Assembly: GCA_003157235.1 (NCBI GenBank)
Contig: PMJC01000167.1
Coordinates: 1-6,410 of the forward strand
Direction: 5' to 3'
DNA: 6,410 bases
From: Methanosarcina sp.
GTDB taxonomy: Archaea > Halobacteriota > Methanosarcinia > Methanosarcinales > Methanosarcinaceae
Part shown: piece after piece, positions 4,550 through 6,410 of the stretch
How the letters are laid out: each line of letters begins with the position of its first letter
How positions within the stretch are numbered: position 1 is the first letter of the stretch
The notes under the pieces: generated by a model
Database searches by the model: none
Seen by the model: the letters and a program-made list of their open reading frames with translations, nothing else
Told to the model about the DNA's origin: nothing
Made by a program: the position numbers and the translations under genes

Positions 4550-6040
4550 GTGTCAGAGCAAAAAAGTGTACCTCTAAAAGAGCATCTACTGACCCTGAAA
4601 TCCTGCAGGCATGGAGGCCTAATTCAGGAAACTTCCGAGACTTACGGGATTCCTGAAAGCGAAATTCTTGATTTCAGTACAAACTTAAATCCCCTGGGAA
4701 ATCCCTTTGAGAATAAGGATAGCGGATTAAACTTTGATAACATTCTCAAAAAGAGTGTCGAAAAACTTATGGAGTATCCAGATAATAGGTATCTGGAGTT
4801 CAGAGAGGCTGCAGCAAGATTTGTAGGGCACGGAGTAACTCCACAAAATATTATTCCGGGTAATGGTTCCACGGAAATCATCCGGCTTGTAGTCGAATGT
4901 GTGGTTGAAAAAGGGGACTCGGTTCTGTTCCCATGGCCCACTTTTGGGGAATATGAAGTACAATGCCAAATCATGGGAGCAAGACCTGAATATCCCAAAG
5001 AGGAAGATGTAGAAACACTTCCTAATGAGGTTCTTGAGAGAGCAAAAATCCTTTTTATTTGCAATCCGAATAACCCAACAGGAAAGCTCCGTACCAAAGA
5101 AGAAATTAAAGCTCTTGCAGAACGCGGTAGGAATCATGGAACTCTCCTTTTCGTGGATGAGGCCTTTATCGAACTCTCCGATCCTTCCCAGAGTGTTGCA
5201 GATCTAGCAGCAATAAACAACTATGTTTTTGTTCTTCGCTCCCTTACGAAGGATTTTGCAATTCCAGGAATAAGAATGGGCTTCGGGGTAGCTACCCATG
5301 AAATGGCTGAAATCCTAAATGCCTCCCGGCTCTCCTGGAACCTTGGTACCGTGGCAAATGCTATAGGAACTGCACTTCTTAACATCGAAGACGGTATAAA
5401 CAATCCGTATCTTGGAAAAGCAAGAGCTTTAATCAGAGAAGAAGGAGAAAAGCTCAAAGCTAAACTCGACAAAATTAGGGGATTCAAAGCAGGGGAAGTA
5501 AATGTAAATTTTATTTTAGTTGATATCAGCAAATTCATTCTTAATTCCAGCGAATTGAGCGCATGCCTCGCAGCTCGTGGAGTTCTTATCCGGGACTGTG
5601 TCTCTTTCCGTGGCCTTGAGAAAGAATACATAAGAGTTGCAGTCCGGAACGCAGAAGAAAATGACAAGCTTGTTGCTGCAATAGGAGATGTTATTTCTCA
5701 ATGGGGCAAAGAACAGGCAAAAAATGAACTACAGAATGTAATTGAAAAAGCCTCTGAAATAGGAATCGAAGGTCGGAATACCTGTGAATACTATCCCTGT
5801 CATTTTGAAGGTCAAAATTGTACCTTCTGCTTCTGTCCTTTTTATCCATGTGAGAACGAATGCACAAAGGGAAAATGGATAACGAGCTCAGGGGGCAGCA
5901 AAGTATGGAGTTGTATCGACTGCCATATTGTTCACAATAAGGAAATAGCCCGAAAAATCCTTGACACCCTCATGCAGAAAGGAGATGCTGATGAACTTGT
6001 GAAAATAGCCTGGAAAAAAGTGGTGGAGCCGAGTCTATGA
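4550..6040 (+). CDS. cobD: L-threonine kinase / L-threonine-O-3-phosphate decarboxylase (CobD) with C-terminal metal domain
   Basis: CobD makes (R)-1-aminopropan-2-ol O-2-phosphate, the linker between corrin ring and lower ligand of cobalamin, by PLP-dependent decarboxylation of L-threonine O-3-phosphate. The Methanosarcina mazei homologue has been reported to phosphorylate threonine itself and to carry metal centres needed for full activity. Residues 1 to about 385 are a class I/II aminotransferase-type fold: DFSTNLNPLG near the N-terminus, GNGSTE (104-109, PLP phosphate contact), NPNNPTG (172-178), VDEAF (202-206, Asp203 on the pyridine N), SLTKDFAIPGIRMGF with PLP lysine Lys234, and IRVAVRN (361-367, substrate carboxylate/phosphate). 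After a helical linker, residues 412-462 are Cys/His-rich: C412, C417, C424, C427, C429, C434, C438, C455, C458, H459, H462. At 496 residues it is far longer than bacterial CobD (about 360). The GTG start is forced: a stop lies nine bases upstream and the first in-frame ATG is deep inside. It overlaps cbiB by ATGA, so the two are co-transcribed. Confidence 0.95.
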   Translation: MSEQKSVPLKEHLLTLKSCRHGGLIQETSETYGIPESEILDFSTNLNPLGNPFENKDSGLNFDNILKKSVEKLMEYPDNRYLEFREAAARFVGHGVTPQNIIPGNGSTEIIRLVVECVVEKGDSVLFPWPTFGEYEVQCQIMGARPEYPKEEDVETLPNEVLERAKILFICNPNNPTGKLRTKEEIKALAERGRNHGTLLFVDEAFIELSDPSQSVADLAAINNYVFVLRSLTKDFAIPGIRMGFGVATHEMAEILNASRLSWNLGTVANAIGTALLNIEDGINNPYLGKARALIREEGEKLKAKLDKIRGFKAGEVNVNFILVDISKFILNSSELSACLAARGVLIRDCVSFRGLEKEYIRVAVRNAEENDKLVAAIGDVISQWGKEQAKNELQNVIEKASEIGIEGRNTCEYYPCHFEGQNCTFCFCPFYPCENECTKGKWITSSGGSKVWSCIDCHIVHNKEIARKILDTLMQKGDADELVKIAWKKVVEPSL

Positions 6041-6410
6041 TCATGCCAGATAGCGATCACCTGGCTATGGTACTTTTGCTGGCAATAACTATAGACCTCA
6101 TTTTTGGGGAGCCGCCAGCTGCTGTGCATCCGGTTGTATGGATGGGAAAATTAATTAATTTTCTGAAAAATATAGCTCCTAAAATCCATAGAAAATTTTA
6201 TGGATTTATAATGGTTCTCTGCTGTGTTTTTTTTGCAGCTTCACTTGGTTATTTCGTTCTATACATTGCAGCTCTTCCTGGAATGCCAAGGATTCTTGCA
6301 CTCCTTATAGAAGCTTATTTTCTGAAAGCTACATATGCTATTAAATGTCTCCTGAGTCCGGCAAGGGAGATTTACAAGTAACTTGAAGAAAACAGGCTTG
6401 AAAAAGTCAG
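6037..6410 (+). pseudogene. cbiB: Adenosylcobinamide-phosphate synthase CbiB, interrupted by in-frame TAA and cut by window end
   Basis: CbiB is an integral membrane protein that joins adenosylcobyric acid to aminopropanol phosphate, the product of the preceding cobD, giving adenosylcobinamide phosphate. The start overlaps the cobD stop (ATGA) and has GGTGGAG at 6022-6028, eight bases before it. The N-terminus is a clear family match: a hydrophobic segment (residues about 9-23) running into DLIFGEPPAAVHPVVWMGKL, then a second hydrophobic region (about 55-81). The frame hits TAA at 6379-6381 after 114 codons, whereas the family is about 300 residues. Beyond the TAA the same frame continues as LEENRLEKV to the window end, the charged helix expected after SPAREIYK, so the stop is a single nonsense codon, not a frameshift or true end. 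TAA is not the pyrrolysine codon (TAG), so recoding is unlikely. Either the gene is dead, truncated in this strain, or the base is a sequencing error. If the TAA is wrong it is a normal partial CDS. Confidence 0.85.

Noticed and set aside
4642..5701. Minus-strand open frames of 61-151 codons opposite cobD
   Set aside because: They mirror the strong cobD coding frame, have no ribosome binding sites and show no recognisable domains.
1..6410. tRNA, rRNA, CRISPR array or intact insertion sequence
   Set aside because: No T-arm-like GTTCGANTC with matching acceptor stem, no evenly spaced direct repeats, and no transposase-length frame were found on either strand.

Overview
The window looks like part of a Methanosarcina-type methanogenic archaeon chromosome. 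Three things point there: a pyruvoyl-dependent arginine decarboxylase, a CobD enzyme carrying the long Cys/His-rich C-terminal extension reported for Methanosarcina mazei, and well-conserved genes separated by very long AT-rich spacers. Archaeal TATA-like boxes and GGAGG-type ribosome binding sites fit too. Genus is an inference from protein recognition; no search was run.

Layout, all clear genes on the + strand. (1) 124-372: a small His-rich helical protein whose true start is ambiguous, because the good Shine-Dalgarno leads to an ACG. (2) 373-2515: about 2.1 kb of AT-rich spacer with several hairpin-forming segments and one 43-codon small ORF (1556-1687) with a strong Shine-Dalgarno. (3) 2516-3064: pdaD, making agmatine from arginine, with its own promoter candidates, a 5' leader hairpin and a terminator-like hairpin right after the stop. 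(4) 3065-4549: about 1.5 kb of spacer, including a 124-nt segment bounded by a G5/C5 inverted repeat and a perfect 9-bp inverted repeat. (5) 4550-6040: cobD, starting at GTG without a Shine-Dalgarno and with a TATA box so close that the mRNA is probably leaderless or nearly so. (6) From 6037 to the window end: cbiB, overlapping cobD by ATGA, but interrupted by an in-frame TAA after 114 codons, with family-like sequence continuing in the same frame.

cobD and cbiB work together. CobD makes (R)-1-aminopropan-2-ol O-2-phosphate, and CbiB, a membrane protein, attaches that linker to adenosylcobyric acid during corrinoid (B12) synthesis, on which methanogenesis from methyl compounds depends. PdaD is metabolically separate (agmatine for polyamines and archaeal tRNA-Ile modification).

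I see no convincing new multi-gene system. The items most worth a second look are the nonsense codon in cbiB, the missing ATG of the first gene, the small ORF at 1556 and several candidate structured RNAs in the spacers. The RNA candidates rest on hand-found pairings in AT-rich DNA, where chance stems are common.
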